Of a stretch of DNA of 64,000 nt, positions 45,485 to 54,258 are shown piece after piece. Position numbers and translations under genes: made by a program. The first letter of the stretch is position 1; each line of letters starts with the position of its first letter. This DNA comes from Brachybacterium muris (GTDB lineage: Bacteria; Actinomycetota; Actinomycetes; Actinomycetales; Dermabacteraceae). Under the pieces are notes generated by a model. It made no database searches, was not told the DNA's origin, and saw only the letters and a list, made by a program, of their open reading frames with translations. The stretch is taken from positions 3,472,001 to 3,536,000 of the forward strand of contig NZ_JAFBCB010000001.1 in NCBI RefSeq assembly GCF_016907455.1. The letters run 5' to 3'.

Positions 45485-46671
45485 GGGGTTCCTTCCGGGT
45501 GGGCGTCTGCGGGGCGGGGATGATCGGGTGGTGCCGGGAAGCGGTGCCAGGGCGGGGGCACCTCCAGCACGCCGGTGACCTGCACGGAGCCGTGCTCGAA
45601 GGCGAGGCCCAGCGCACCGACGAGAGCGCCGTCGGTGGTGAGGCGTGCGGTGCGGAAGACGGGCTTCCCGGGGCTGGTGAGCAGGTGGTGCACGTGGTGG
45701 CGCAGTGGGTCCAGCAGCAGGTCGCCGGCGCGGGACAGACCGCCGCCGATCACCACCTGCTCAGGGTCCACGGTGAGCAGCAGGGTGGCCAGGCGCGGTG
45801 CGATCTCGGCGCAGAACGCGTCGATCTCCGCCAGGGCCGCCTGGTCCCCGTCGGCCGCTCGAGCGAACAGCGGTGCGGCGTCGTCCCCGGTGGACCAGTG
45901 CAACCGGCCACGCCGGGAGGTGCTGGTCCACCGCATGCCGCGCTGCGTGCCCAGCTCACCGGCGAGCCGGTGGCGGCCCTGCAGAATCCGGCCGCCCAGG
46001 ATGAGGGCCACGGAGATGCGGTGACCGATCTGCACGAAGGCGATGTCGGCGGGGCGGGCGGAGAGGTGGTGCTCGGCGTAGGCGGCGAGCTTGATGTCGT
46101 TCTCCACCGCCACCGGGCAACCCAGGCGCAAGGACAGCTCCGAGGCGATGTCCGTGCCCTCCAGGTCCTTCACCGCGAGACTCTGGGCGAGCCGGCCATC
46201 CGCATCGAGGATGCCGGGCACGGCGATGCCCACGACCGCCGGGGAGAGGCGTTCATCGGTCCCGCCCTCGTCAGCGGCGTCCTGCACCACCTGAGCGACT
46301 GCACCCAGACGGGCAGCAGCGCCGTTTCCGGCGTACTCGCGGCGCCCGGTGGCGACCATCCGGCCTGCAGCATCGGTGAGCAGGCACCGCACGGAGCGGT
46401 CGCCGATGTCCACCGCCGCCACGGTCGCCGCCCCGGGATGGAACGCGAATCGGCGGGCCGGCCTGCCGGGGGAGGAGGCAGGCGCGGCGGGCACGATGCG
46501 CACGGGCCCGGTCTCTACGAGGGAGGTGAGCACGGCGTCCACCGTGGGGCGTGACAACACGGTCTGCTCGGCCACCTCGGCCAGGGTGAGGGGCTCGTTC
46601 GCCGCACGCAGTGCCAGCAGGCAGGCGCGCGCATTGCCCTGGCCCACAGCAGCGCTGTCGGCGGTGACCAT
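45481..46671 (-). CDS. ROK-family transcriptional regulator
   Basis: 396 residues. The N-terminal winged helix-turn-helix (LTLAEVAEQTVLSRPTVDAVLTSLV) is followed by the ROK sugar-kinase-like domain with VAAVDIGDRSVRCLLTD (ATP/phosphate loop) and GCPVAVENDIKLAAYAEHH. The zinc-binding CXCGXXGC motif is not present: the equivalent region reads GTQRGMRWTSTSRRG. The catalytic Asp is likewise in a regulator-like context (VENDI). It probably senses a sugar and controls its own downstream isomerase and dehydrogenase genes. Divergent from selO. Confidence 0.88.
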   Translation of the reverse strand: MVTADSAAVGQGNARACLLALRAANEPLTLAEVAEQTVLSRPTVDAVLTSLVETGPVRIVPAAPASSPGRPARRFAFHPGAATVAAVDIGDRSVRCLLTDAAGRMVATGRREYAGNGAAARLGAVAQVVQDAADEGGTDERLSPAVVGIAVPGILDADGRLAQSLAVKDLEGTDIASELSLRLGCPVAVENDIKLAAYAEHHLSARPADIAFVQIGHRISVALILGGRILQGRHRLAGELGTQRGMRWTSTSRRGRLHWSTGDDAAPLFARAADGDQAALAEIDAFCAEIAPRLATLLLTVDPEQVVIGGGLSRAGDLLLDPLRHHVHHLLTSPGKPVFRTARLTTDGALVGALGLAFEHGSVQVTGVLEVPPPWHRFPAPPDHPRPADAHPEGTP

Positions 46672-46692
46672 GGTGCCCTTCGACGGGATTAT

Positions 46693-46721
46693 GAAACCCG
46701 GTTGTGTAAATGCTTGGGTTC
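46693..46721. promoter_or_regulatory. Inverted repeat, possible ROK operator
   Basis: GAAACCC (46693-46699) and GGGTTC (46716-46721) form an interrupted palindrome 22 bp upstream of the ROK start, in the AT-richest part of the divergent ROK-selO gap. CATAAT on the minus strand overlaps as a possible -10. Suggestive of autoregulation. Confidence 0.4.
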
Positions 46722-46787
46722 AGTCTTCGCCGCGTCGGGAGTCCTGTCAAGGTCGTCCCGGTACCGTGACCGCAGGAGGCGATGCCC

Positions 46788-48311
46788 ATGATCGACAGCC
46801 CCGCGACCACCCCATCGATCCCCACCCTGCAGCAGACCTACGCCGAGACCGTGCCCGAGCTCTCGGTGCCACACCAGGCAGAGGCGCCCCCCTCGCCCCA
46901 GCTCACTTGGCTGAACGAAGAACTTGCGACCGAGCTCGGGTACGACCCGGAGTGGCTGCGCGGGCCCGAGGGACTCGCGCTGCTCACCGGACAGGTCCCC
47001 GACACCACCGCTCAGGTGTACGCCGGGCACCAGTTCGGACAGCCCAACCCCCAGCTGGGCGACGGTCGCGCCGTGCTGCTCGGTGACATCCTCGATCCCA
47101 ATGGCCGACGCTTCGACCTGCACCTCAAGGGCGCAGGGCGCACCCCGTTCGCGCGCGCCGGTGACGGCAAGGCACCGCTGGGCCCGATGCTGCGCGAGGC
47201 CGTGATCGGGGAGTCCTTGCACGCGCTGGGCATCCCCACCACGCGGGCCCTCGCGGTGGTCAGCACGGGGGAGCGGATCCGCCCCCGGCAGGGCATCACC
47301 CCCGAACCGGGCGCGATGCTCACCCGCGTGGCATCCAGTCACCTGCGCGTGGGCACATTCGAGTACGCCGCCTGGCACTTGGGCCCGGATGTGCTGCGCC
47401 CTCTCGCCGATCACGCCATCGACCGTCATCACCCCGAAGCGCGGGACGCCGAGAACCCGTACCTGGACCTGCTGCGATGCGTGGCCGAGGCGCAGGCCCG
47501 GCTCATCGCCCCATGGATGCTGGTGGGCTTCGTGCACGGCGTGATGAACACCGACAACATGACCATCTCGGGGCAGGGGATCGACTACGGGCCCTGCGCA
47601 TTCCTGGACGAGCACCGGGCCCGCGCGGTGTTCAGCTCGATCGACCAGCAGGGGCGCTACGCCTACGGCAACCAGCCCGGCATCGCCCTGTGGAACCTCT
47701 CCCGCTTCGCCGAGACCCTGCTGCCGGTCATCGCCCCCGACGAGCCGGAGGCGGGGATCGAGGCTGCCACTGCCGTGCTGCAGGGCTACGAGCCCGCGTA
47801 CCTCGATGCCTGGACCCGCGGTATGGCGGCCAAGCTCGGGGTCCCCGAGAGCCCTGGACCTGGCGCGGCTGCCGGCACCAGCACTGATGCCGCCTCCGAC
47901 GCTGATGCCGCCTCCGACAGCGCTGGCGTCCACCTCGCGGCGGTCCGCGCACTCGGGGAGGACCTCTTGGCCCTCCTCGAAGCCCAGGCAGTGGACCACA
48001 CGAGGTTCTTCCGCGCCCTCACGGGCGGCACCGCGCGCGAGCTGTTCGCGGATCCCGCCCCCTTCCAGCAATGGGACCGCAGACGCGTTGACCTGGGTGG
48101 ATCCTCGCCCCGAGACGATGTGAACCCCGTGTACATCCCACGGAACGTCCATCTGGACGCCGCGCTGCGCGGGGCCCACCTCGGCGACCTCTCCGGCGTC
48201 GAGGAGATGATGGAGGCCGTGCGCTCGCCGTTCCACGCCCGCGCCCACCTGGAGCATCTGGCGGGGCCGGGTGAGGGTGGGGACGTGTTCCTCACCTACT
48301 GCGGAACCTGA
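46788..48311 (+). CDS. selO: SelO-type protein adenylyltransferase (YdiU)
   Basis: 507 residues from ATG 46788; AGGAGG lies eight bases before it, too close to the alternative ATG 46782. SelO is a pseudokinase that transfers AMP to proteins and regulates redox homeostasis. Typical segments: YAGHQFGQPNPQLGDGRAVLLGDI, DLHLKGAGRTPFARAGDGKA, MLREAVIGESLHALGIPTTRAL, HGVMNTDNMTISGQGIDYGPCAFLD, RYAYGNQPGIALWNL, and the C-terminal end FLTYCGT, with Cys in place of the eukaryotic selenocysteine. Full length apart from an Ala/Asp-rich internal insertion (AASDADAASD). Confidence 0.94.
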   Translation: MIDSPATTPSIPTLQQTYAETVPELSVPHQAEAPPSPQLTWLNEELATELGYDPEWLRGPEGLALLTGQVPDTTAQVYAGHQFGQPNPQLGDGRAVLLGDILDPNGRRFDLHLKGAGRTPFARAGDGKAPLGPMLREAVIGESLHALGIPTTRALAVVSTGERIRPRQGITPEPGAMLTRVASSHLRVGTFEYAAWHLGPDVLRPLADHAIDRHHPEARDAENPYLDLLRCVAEAQARLIAPWMLVGFVHGVMNTDNMTISGQGIDYGPCAFLDEHRARAVFSSIDQQGRYAYGNQPGIALWNLSRFAETLLPVIAPDEPEAGIEAATAVLQGYEPAYLDAWTRGMAAKLGVPESPGPGAAAGTSTDAASDADAASDSAGVHLAAVRALGEDLLALLEAQAVDHTRFFRALTGGTARELFADPAPFQQWDRRRVDLGGSSPRDDVNPVYIPRNVHLDAALRGAHLGDLSGVEEMMEAVRSPFHARAHLEHLAGPGEGGDVFLTYCGT

Positions 48312-48515
48312 GGGGAAGCGACCGCTGCCCCACCCTGTTCGTGCTCGGACCCTCGCCCATTCCCTCCGCTGGCTCCCACCGCTCGGTCGGCGGCTTCCGG
48401 GCGCCCGGTGCTACGGTCGCGACACGGGTCGGCACCTGTTCCCACAGCCCCGCGTTCAGCTCGGCGCCCGTGCAGCAGGGCCGTCCATCGACCGCTCTAC
48501 ACAAGGAGATGCACG

Positions 48516-49073
48516 ATGACCGCGACGCTCACAGGCCGCAAGATCCTGATCATCACCACCAACTTCGGCACCGAGACCGACGAGATCCAGCGCCCCCTCG
48601 CAGAGCTGAAGGAGGCAGGCGCTGAGGTGGTCGTCGCCGCCGCCGAGCCAGGCCCGGTCAAGACCCTGAAGCTGGATCGTGAACCCGGCCCCGAGGTCCC
48701 CTCCGACATCCTGCTGGAGGATGCCGACGCCCATGAGTACGACGCCCTGGTGATCCCCGGCGGCACCCTCAACGCCGACACGCTGCGCGCCGAGGAATCC
48801 GCCCAGGAGCTGGTCAAGGCCTTCGCAGCCGACGGGAAGCCGGTCGCCGCGATCTGCCACGGCCCCTGGCTGCTGATCGACTCGGACCTGGTGGACGACC
48901 GCGACATGACCTCGGTCCCCACCATCAGCAATGACCTGCTGAACGCCGGCGCCACCTGGACGGATCAGGAAGTGGTGGTGGACACCGGCGGCGGCTTCCC
49001 GCTGATCACCTCCCGCAACCCCGATGATCTCGACGCCTTCAACGGTGCGATCATCAAGGCCCTGACCGCCTGA
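48516..49073 (+). CDS. DJ-1/PfpI-family protein
   Basis: 185 residues. The catalytic nucleophile elbow PVAAICHGPWLLIDSDLV holds the conserved Cys; the Glu of the family site lies in NFGTETDEIQRPL. VIPGGTLNADTLR is the second conserved loop. Members include glyoxalase III/deglycase-like and general-stress (YhbO/GSP18) proteins. ATG 48516 has ACAAGGAG upstream. A small acidic protein follows after 43 bp, probably in the same transcript. Confidence 0.9.
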   Translation: MTATLTGRKILIITTNFGTETDEIQRPLAELKEAGAEVVVAAAEPGPVKTLKLDREPGPEVPSDILLEDADAHEYDALVIPGGTLNADTLRAEESAQELVKAFAADGKPVAAICHGPWLLIDSDLVDDRDMTSVPTISNDLLNAGATWTDQEVVVDTGGGFPLITSRNPDDLDAFNGAIIKALTA

Positions 49074-49116
49074 AGGCCCTGACGGCCCGACCCCTGACCC
49101 ACGAAGGAGCAACGCC

Positions 49117-49368
49117 ATGACCGAGAACCCGGACTTCCAGACCGAGCCCACCACCGGTGAGAGCATCGACGACGCCCTCGAGGCCGCCCGCCCCGGCGAC
49201 CCGGAGCGTCCCGCCCCTGCCGAGGCCGACGGCGTGGGCCTGGACCGCACCGTCGAGCGCGGCCAGGAGGACCTCGCAGCTGCTGAGCAGGGCAACCGCG
49301 ATCAGGACGAGATGCGCTCCGAGGGCGACGACGTCGACGACCTGGCCGGCAATCAGCCGCTGGTCTGA
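49117..49368 (+). CDS. Small acidic hypothetical protein
   Basis: 83 residues (MTENPDFQTEPTTGESIDDALEA...), rich in Glu, Asp, Gly and Gln, no hydrophobic core, predicted disordered. GAAGGAG lies before the ATG. Its linkage to a DJ-1/PfpI gene suggests a stress-related role, but no family is recognised. The stop is followed by a strong terminator. Confidence 0.75.
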   Translation: MTENPDFQTEPTTGESIDDALEAARPGDPERPAPAEADGVGLDRTVERGQEDLAAAEQGNRDQDEMRSEGDDVDDLAGNQPLV

Positions 49369-49387
49369 CCCCTGACGGGAGCTGGTA

Positions 49388-49416
49388 GGCGCTGGGCAGA
49401 TCAGCTGCCCAGTGCC
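49388..49416. terminator. Bidirectional hairpin terminator
   Basis: GGCGCTGGGCAG (49388-49399) pairs with CTGCCCAGTGCC (49405-49416), 12 bp including one G-T pair, with loop ATCAG. It serves the plus-strand acidic-protein transcript and overlaps the stop codon of the minus-strand DUF4091 gene. Confidence 0.78.
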
Positions 49417-51153
49417 TCCAGGATCGCTTCGTCGACGGCCCGCCGGGCCTGCAGGTGCTCCTCGACGTCGTAGCTGAAGTGCGCGTAGGTGAGGGCGCCG
49501 CCCTCGTCCACCAGGGCGGCGGCGCGATCGTGGCCGACCAGCGAGGCCAGCCAGGTCAGCGCCCGGTGGTCGGCCATCCCCTGCGCGAACACGCGGTGCC
49601 GCAGGGATACCCAGGGGGTGCCGTCGGGCCCGGGGTACACGGCGTAGGAGGCGCCCCCGTAGAAGCCGCCGCCCGCGCAGGTCTCGGTGAACGGGTCGAT
49701 GGGCTTCAGCGCGAACTGTGCCCACCAGAAGTTGTAGCCCCAGTGCAGGAACCCCGGGGCGTGGTGGACGAACAGCTGCCGGCCCAGCACCCGGTTGCGC
49801 ACCGAGGGCAGGGAGATGAAGCGGTTGGCCACCTCGCGGTCCTGCGCCACGCAGTAGTACACCCACGGGTTGCGACCGGCGTCGAGGAACGGTTCCACAT
49901 GGTCCGTGGCCACGATCGGGATGTCCACCACCCCCTGCTCGGCGAACTCGAGTGAGCTGAGCGCGTCCACCACATCGGCTCCCTCGAGCAGGTCGCTCAC
50001 CTGCTCCTTCGCCGCCCGGTAGTCCTCCAGGCCCTGCACGCTGGGCTCATCGCTGATGTGCCACAGCACGCGGCCCTCCCAGGTGGCGGTCAGATGCTCG
50101 AGCAGCGCGGGGATCAGCGCCACCATCAACCGGCGGTACTCGGGGTCGGTGGCGGCCACGTGCCAGCCGAAGCGGTCCTCGATCCCGTCGGCGGTGCGGA
50201 CCTGGATGGCGGGGGTGAAGCGGGCACCCCACTGGGTGAACAGGTGCGCCACCTCGATCGACACCATGCCCACCTCGCGGCAGATCCTGAGCCAGCGGTC
50301 CAGTTCGGTGAAGTCGAAGCGGTACTCACCGCTCTCCTCGCTGATGCCCACCAGTTGCACGGTGGGGCGCTTGTGGCCCTCGGCGGTGTCCAGCGGAGGC
50401 GTCCAGGTGGGGGTGAGCACGGAGTTCACGTCCATCTCGCGGGCTGAGCGCAGGAACGCCTCGATCAGCTCCCAGTGCCGCTCGGAGAACACCTCGACGT
50501 CGTCGTAGGAGGACAGGGAGTCGGCGTGGAACCAGTGGGTGTTGACGATCTCCAGCGGCGGCAGCTGATGGGGATGGATCTGCAGGCGGAGGGTGTGCTC
50601 CTCCCAGGGCCCGTCACTGCCGGCGGGCCGCAGCCGCATCAGCAGCTCGTGCTCCCCGGCCAGCAGGGCGTCCTCCACCAGCACGTCGATCCACAGCGCC
50701 TCCCAGCACCCGGGGGTGAGGGGGGCGAGCACGACGGTGCGGTCGCCGGCATCGGTGTCGGGACCGCCCGCGCCGGCCTCCCCGGTGAGCGGCTCCAGCA
50801 CGTCGGGGTACTCGCCTGGCTCGGTGACCAGGTAGTGCTCATCGGGGTCCTCGGGGGCGGGGGTCGAGACCGGCACGCGCCGCACCGCTCAGGGTCGTGT
50901 GTGCCGCGAGGTCTCCCAGCAGCTCCACCTCGACCGCCGCCGTCATGCCCGCGCTGCGAGGGGCCGGGCGCTCGCCGGCCCCGTCCGCGAGCGCGTCGGC
51001 GCAGCCCTCCCCGGCCTCGAGCCTCACCGCGATCTGCACGGACAGTCGCTCCCCGAGGAAGCCGGAGGCGTGCACACCTCCGATCAATGAGGCCGGGCGG
51101 GGTTCCGCCCTGCCCATCAGCTTCACGAGGCTGTCCATCAGAACGGTCTGCAC
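49401..51153 (-). pseudogene. DUF4091 protein gene with a frameshift
   Basis: The C-terminal 490 residues (49401 to ~50885) are a DUF4091 protein: beta-sandwich then a TIM-barrel-like part with WHISDEPS and YGYNFWWAQF-type glycosidase features. The expected N-terminal domain lies upstream in another frame: MQTVLMDSLVKLMGRAEPRP... to VEVELLGDLAAHTT, from GTG 51153 (AGGAG eight bases before). The frames meet near 50880-50890, where one extra base separates HTTLSGA from RVPVSTPAPEDPDEHY. A one-base insertion, sequencing error or +1 frameshift would explain it. Putative glycoside hydrolase. Confidence 0.72.
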
Positions 51154-51250
51154 GGTGCTCACTCCTGCGGCGGGGGCGGGGACGACGACGTCGGCCCTCC
51201 ATCCTCTCATCGGACGTCTGCTCGGGCATGCCGACCGACAGGAAAAACCG

Positions 51251-51279
51251 TTGCGCACGTTCCCCGACGGTCCTACGGT
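51251..51279 (+). promoter_or_regulatory. Promoter of the 12-codon ORF transcript
   Basis: -35 TTGCGC (51251-51256) and -10 TACGGT (51274-51279) with a 17-bp spacer. The expected start of transcription is about 51286, only a few bases before the long Shine-Dalgarno sequence. Confidence 0.55.
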
Positions 51280-51291
51280 GATCCCACACCG

Positions 51292-51349
51292 AAAGGAGGT
51301 GATCCGAGGAATGATTTCCCATCGGACATGTGAGGTGGCTCGCCGCTGA
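51292..51349 (+). CDS. 12-residue ORF behind a 14-nt Shine-Dalgarno match
   Basis: AAAGGAGGTGATCC (51292-51305) is fully complementary to the conserved 3' end of 16S rRNA. Five bases later ATG 51311 opens a 12-codon frame, MISHRTCEVARR, ended by TGA at 51347-51349. With a good promoter 20-30 bp upstream this looks like a translated leader peptide or a small RNA rather than chance. A short hairpin (TCGCC/GGCGA) overlaps the stop. The feature start is that of the Shine-Dalgarno stretch; coding begins at 51311. Confidence 0.55.
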
Positions 51350-51577
51350 GGCGACCATCGGCCCGAACCGTCGGATCGCTCCGGCGGCTCATCGGATCGA
51401 CGGACCGCAGCGAATCCACTCGAGCTGCCCGGACCCGCAGGGGTCGGACTCGTCCCCCGACCGGCGCCCAGCGCGACCTGCGGGTCTGCCCATGCCCGGA
51501 TACGCCGAGTGCACCGACCCGGCCGGCCGATCCTGCGCAGCACAGGGCCTGGGCGGTGACCATGGGGAGGAGTACCC
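51350..51577. other. Region between the small ORF and the EspG-like gene
   Basis: About 228 bp, GC-rich, with several repeated CGGATCG/ATCGG words around 51355-51410 and no gene. It may be the 3' part of the small-ORF transcript or a leader for the next gene. I see no strong terminator. Confidence 0.4.
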
Positions 51578-52438
51578 ATGGACGGTGACGCAGGTCGCAC
51601 GTACCGTGCCCTCATGGGCGCCACCAGCACACTCGACCACTCCCCGCGACTGACCGAGCTGCCGGGCGCCTCGCGTCTGCTGCGGATCGACGAGTCCACC
51701 TTCGCCTGGGTGATCGCACAGGTGCGGGACGGGAGTGCCCCGAGCTCGGAGACCGCGGCCGCCCAGGCCCATCAGGCCGGCCTGCTGCAATCCGCGGACC
51801 CCGTCGAGGTGGAACCCCATTGGGACGCCCTCCTGCGCCGCGCCATCACCTCCCCCGTGCGCATCGACATGGTGAGCGTGGACGGCGCGCGGGCGTGGGC
51901 CACCACCGTGCACGTGGCCGGAGAGATCCAGCTGGTGATCGACCAGGTGCGCGAGGTGACCTCCAGTGACTCCACGGTGTCCCTCGGTGCCCGCAGCTCG
52001 GCGCTCACCCTGGCCGTGGGCCGCATCGAGCACTTCTCCGACCTGATCACCGCGCTGGTGCCCCAGCGCCCCGCCTTCGGTGCGGATCCGTCCGAATCCC
52101 TGACGGCGCCGGAGGCTCCCGGAGCGACGACGGACCCGCCCTCGGTGGACCCGCCATCCGTGGCCCAGGTGCAGGTCGTGGTTTCCGCGAACCCGGCCAC
52201 CGGCGAGCCGATGATCCGCGACCGCTCCTGGTACGCCTTCGGGGCCGACGGAACGGTGCTCGCGACGCTCACCGGCACTGGCGAGGCCACTACCGCCGAG
52301 CCCGCCCCCGTCGGCGCGCTCACCGAGATCCTCAAGGCCGACCTGATCGCGGCCATCAACCACGTCACGGCCGACCGGGCGGACAGCGCTGACAACGCTG
52401 AGGGTGCCGGGCAGACCACCGAGGGGGATGAGCGATGA
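51578..52438 (+). CDS. EspG-like protein, putative chaperone for the adjacent WXG protein
   Basis: 286 residues, ATG 51578 with GGGAGGAG six bases upstream. No membrane segments. The arrangement of an N-terminal 'LxR..ESxFAWVIAQVRDG' helix region, HQAGLLQSADPVEVEPHWDALLRRAITSPVRIDMVSVDG and repeated beta/alpha halves resembles EspG-type ESX chaperones in pattern, though sequence is too divergent for a firm call. A short Pro/Thr-rich insert lies at ~170-195 and the C-terminus is acidic. Its stop overlaps the start of the WXG-hydrolase gene, as expected for a dedicated chaperone. Confidence 0.55.
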   Translation: MDGDAGRTYRALMGATSTLDHSPRLTELPGASRLLRIDESTFAWVIAQVRDGSAPSSETAAAQAHQAGLLQSADPVEVEPHWDALLRRAITSPVRIDMVSVDGARAWATTVHVAGEIQLVIDQVREVTSSDSTVSLGARSSALTLAVGRIEHFSDLITALVPQRPAFGADPSESLTAPEAPGATTDPPSVDPPSVAQVQVVVSANPATGEPMIRDRSWYAFGADGTVLATLTGTGEATTAEPAPVGALTEILKADLIAAINHVTADRADSADNAEGAGQTTEGDER

Positions 52439-53865
52439 GCTTCCAGGGGATGGACCCGGACCAGGTGCGCGACCAGGCCGAGGGGCTCCGCACCGCAGCT
52501 GAGCGACTGGGGGAGGTGCTGGACCGGCTCGACGCCGCCACCCACGCCGTGGAATGGCGAGGCCCTGATGCCGATTCGTTCCGCGAGAACTGGCACGTGG
52601 TGCGCAGCCAGGGCGAGTCGGTGGTGGTCCCGGGCATTCGGGACCGCTCCGGCGAGCTGGAGCGTCACGCCGAGGAGCAGGACAAGGCCTCCTCCAACGG
52701 GGACTCCGGGGGCGGGTTCTGGGACGGCGTGGTTGACTTCTTCAGCGGTGCGGCGGAGAAGATCTCCGACTTCGCCTCCGGGGTGGCCGGGGTGGTGGAC
52801 TGGGTGGCCGATGAGATCGGGGAGCAGATCGCCGGGTGGCCGGATGACCTGCGGGACTACCCGGGCATCCTGCTGGGCAACCTGCAGGAGTTGGGCAGGT
52901 CCACCACCGGCCTGCTCGGGATGGCCGCCGACGCCGTCATGAATGGGGAGTGGCCGCGCCTGACCGAGCTCGGGGTGGGCCTGATCGATGCCGGTCTCGA
53001 CGGCATCAACACCCTGGTGCACGCGACGACCGGCCTGGACCTCAATCTGGCCGACGACGGGACCGGTTATGCCGACGCCCCTCAGCAGGTGGAACTGGGC
53101 GGGCCGGGTGATCCCGGTTACGTCGATCCGCACTCCCTGGCAGACATCATCAACAACACCAATGCCAGTTACGGTGCACCGGAGGACGGGCAGGTGGGGC
53201 TGACCGTGGTGCGCGATGCCCAGGGGAACCCCACCGGGGTGATCGCCAACATCCCGGGGACGGAGCAGTGGAGCCCGTTCGCCTCGGACAATCCGATGGA
53301 CCTCTCGGGCAACGCCGCGCAGGCGGGCCCCAACGGGTGGTCCGCGGGCTCGGAGGCGACGGCCGATGCGATCGCACAGCTCTATTCCGACCTGGACCTC
53401 CCCCCGGGCACGCCTCTCATGCTGAACGGTCATTCGCAGGGCGGGATGATCGCCTCGAGCCTCGCTGGGGACCCGGATTTCTCGAATCAGTTCAACGTCA
53501 CGAATGTGATGACCTACGGTTCTCCCGTGCAGAACTATCCGGTGAACTCCGGGACGGATTATCTGCACATCCAGCACGGGAACGACCTGGTCCCGAAGAT
53601 AGATGCCGGCGGGCGCGACGTCTTCCTCAATCCCCCTGTGGTCTCGCCCAATGTGACGACGGTGACGGCGGATTCCCCGGGAGGGATCTTCTCGCCGGGC
53701 GACAACCACTCCTCCGGGGAGTACCACACCACCGTCACCGAGCAGCTGGCGCAGAACGGCTCGCAGCTGCATCAGTATCAGCACAGCGGATCAGTGGCCG
53801 ACTTCCTGGTGGGGGACACCGGCTATGCCGATCACTACGTCTCCGACGTGCATCGCAACAACTAG
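52435..53865 (+). CDS. WXG100-like domain fused to an alpha/beta hydrolase (putative type VII effector)
   Basis: 476 residues. Residues 1-~95 form a two-helix WXG100-like domain with the W41-R-G43 turn (AVEWRGPDADSFRENW). A helical, amphipathic middle (~95-205) has GVVDFFSGAAEKISDFASGVAGVVDWV. The C-terminal half is a lipase-like alpha/beta hydrolase with nucleophile elbow GHSQGG (S334), then VMTYGSP and a late GEYHTTV His. No signal peptide, so export would be by a type VII (ESX) system, none of whose core genes is in this window. A substrate is not predictable. Confidence 0.82.
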   Translation: MSFQGMDPDQVRDQAEGLRTAAERLGEVLDRLDAATHAVEWRGPDADSFRENWHVVRSQGESVVVPGIRDRSGELERHAEEQDKASSNGDSGGGFWDGVVDFFSGAAEKISDFASGVAGVVDWVADEIGEQIAGWPDDLRDYPGILLGNLQELGRSTTGLLGMAADAVMNGEWPRLTELGVGLIDAGLDGINTLVHATTGLDLNLADDGTGYADAPQQVELGGPGDPGYVDPHSLADIINNTNASYGAPEDGQVGLTVVRDAQGNPTGVIANIPGTEQWSPFASDNPMDLSGNAAQAGPNGWSAGSEATADAIAQLYSDLDLPPGTPLMLNGHSQGGMIASSLAGDPDFSNQFNVTNVMTYGSPVQNYPVNSGTDYLHIQHGNDLVPKIDAGGRDVFLNPPVVSPNVTTVTADSPGGIFSPGDNHSSGEYHTTVTEQLAQNGSQLHQYQHSGSVADFLVGDTGYADHYVSDVHRNN

Positions 53866-53926
53866 GCCTGCGTCGCGACAGCTGAGGCCTGGGTCGAGAC
53901 AGCTGAGGCCTGCCTCGCGCCCTGAC
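53864..53926 (+). repeat. 21-bp tandem repeat, three copies
   Basis: AGGCCTGCGTCGCGACAGC-type units at 53864-53884, 53885-53905 (three mismatches or fewer) and 53906-53926 (more diverged). The first copy overlaps the stop codon of the WXG-hydrolase gene. Confidence 0.7.
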
Positions 53927-54258
53927 CCGGCGGTCGCCGGTGGCGCCCTGTCGTCCACAGCCCTTTCGCGTTAGAGCTCGGGACGCAGGGGGCTGCAGTC
54001 CCGGGGTGCTCGAGGCTGTCGAGGTTCCTCCCCATGCCACGGCTTTCCACATGTCTCTCCACATCTCGCAGGTAGTAGGGGGTATTGAAGTTCCTCCCCA
54101 GAACGCACTTGTGCACATATTCGTCCACATTTCTGTCCCCACTCATGTTCGCTTTCATGCTCCCCGATACGCTTATCCACAGATTCTCGGTGGCCCTTTC
54201 GTACGGGCATTCGAAAGAGTAGTCTGGATGTACTGATCGGCTGTGGGGAGGTGGAGGC
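53927..54258. promoter_or_regulatory. Intergenic region with DnaA-box-like sites before the HNH gene
   Basis: About 330 bp with no gene, less GC-rich than the flanks. It contains CTTTCCACA (54043-54051), CTCTCCACA (54055-54063), TTGTGCACA (54109-54117), TCGTCCACA (54121-54129) and the perfect DnaA box TTATCCACA (54173-54181). Two copies of TTCCTCCCCA(T/G) (around 54025 and 54090) flank the first boxes. The promoter of the downstream HNH gene is probably at the right end; a DnaA or LexA-like control is conceivable but unproven. Confidence 0.45.

Noticed and set aside
53864..53926. 21-bp repeats as iterons of an origin
   Set aside because: Only three copies, GC-rich, no initiator gene nearby, and the first overlaps a stop codon; a simple duplication is likelier.
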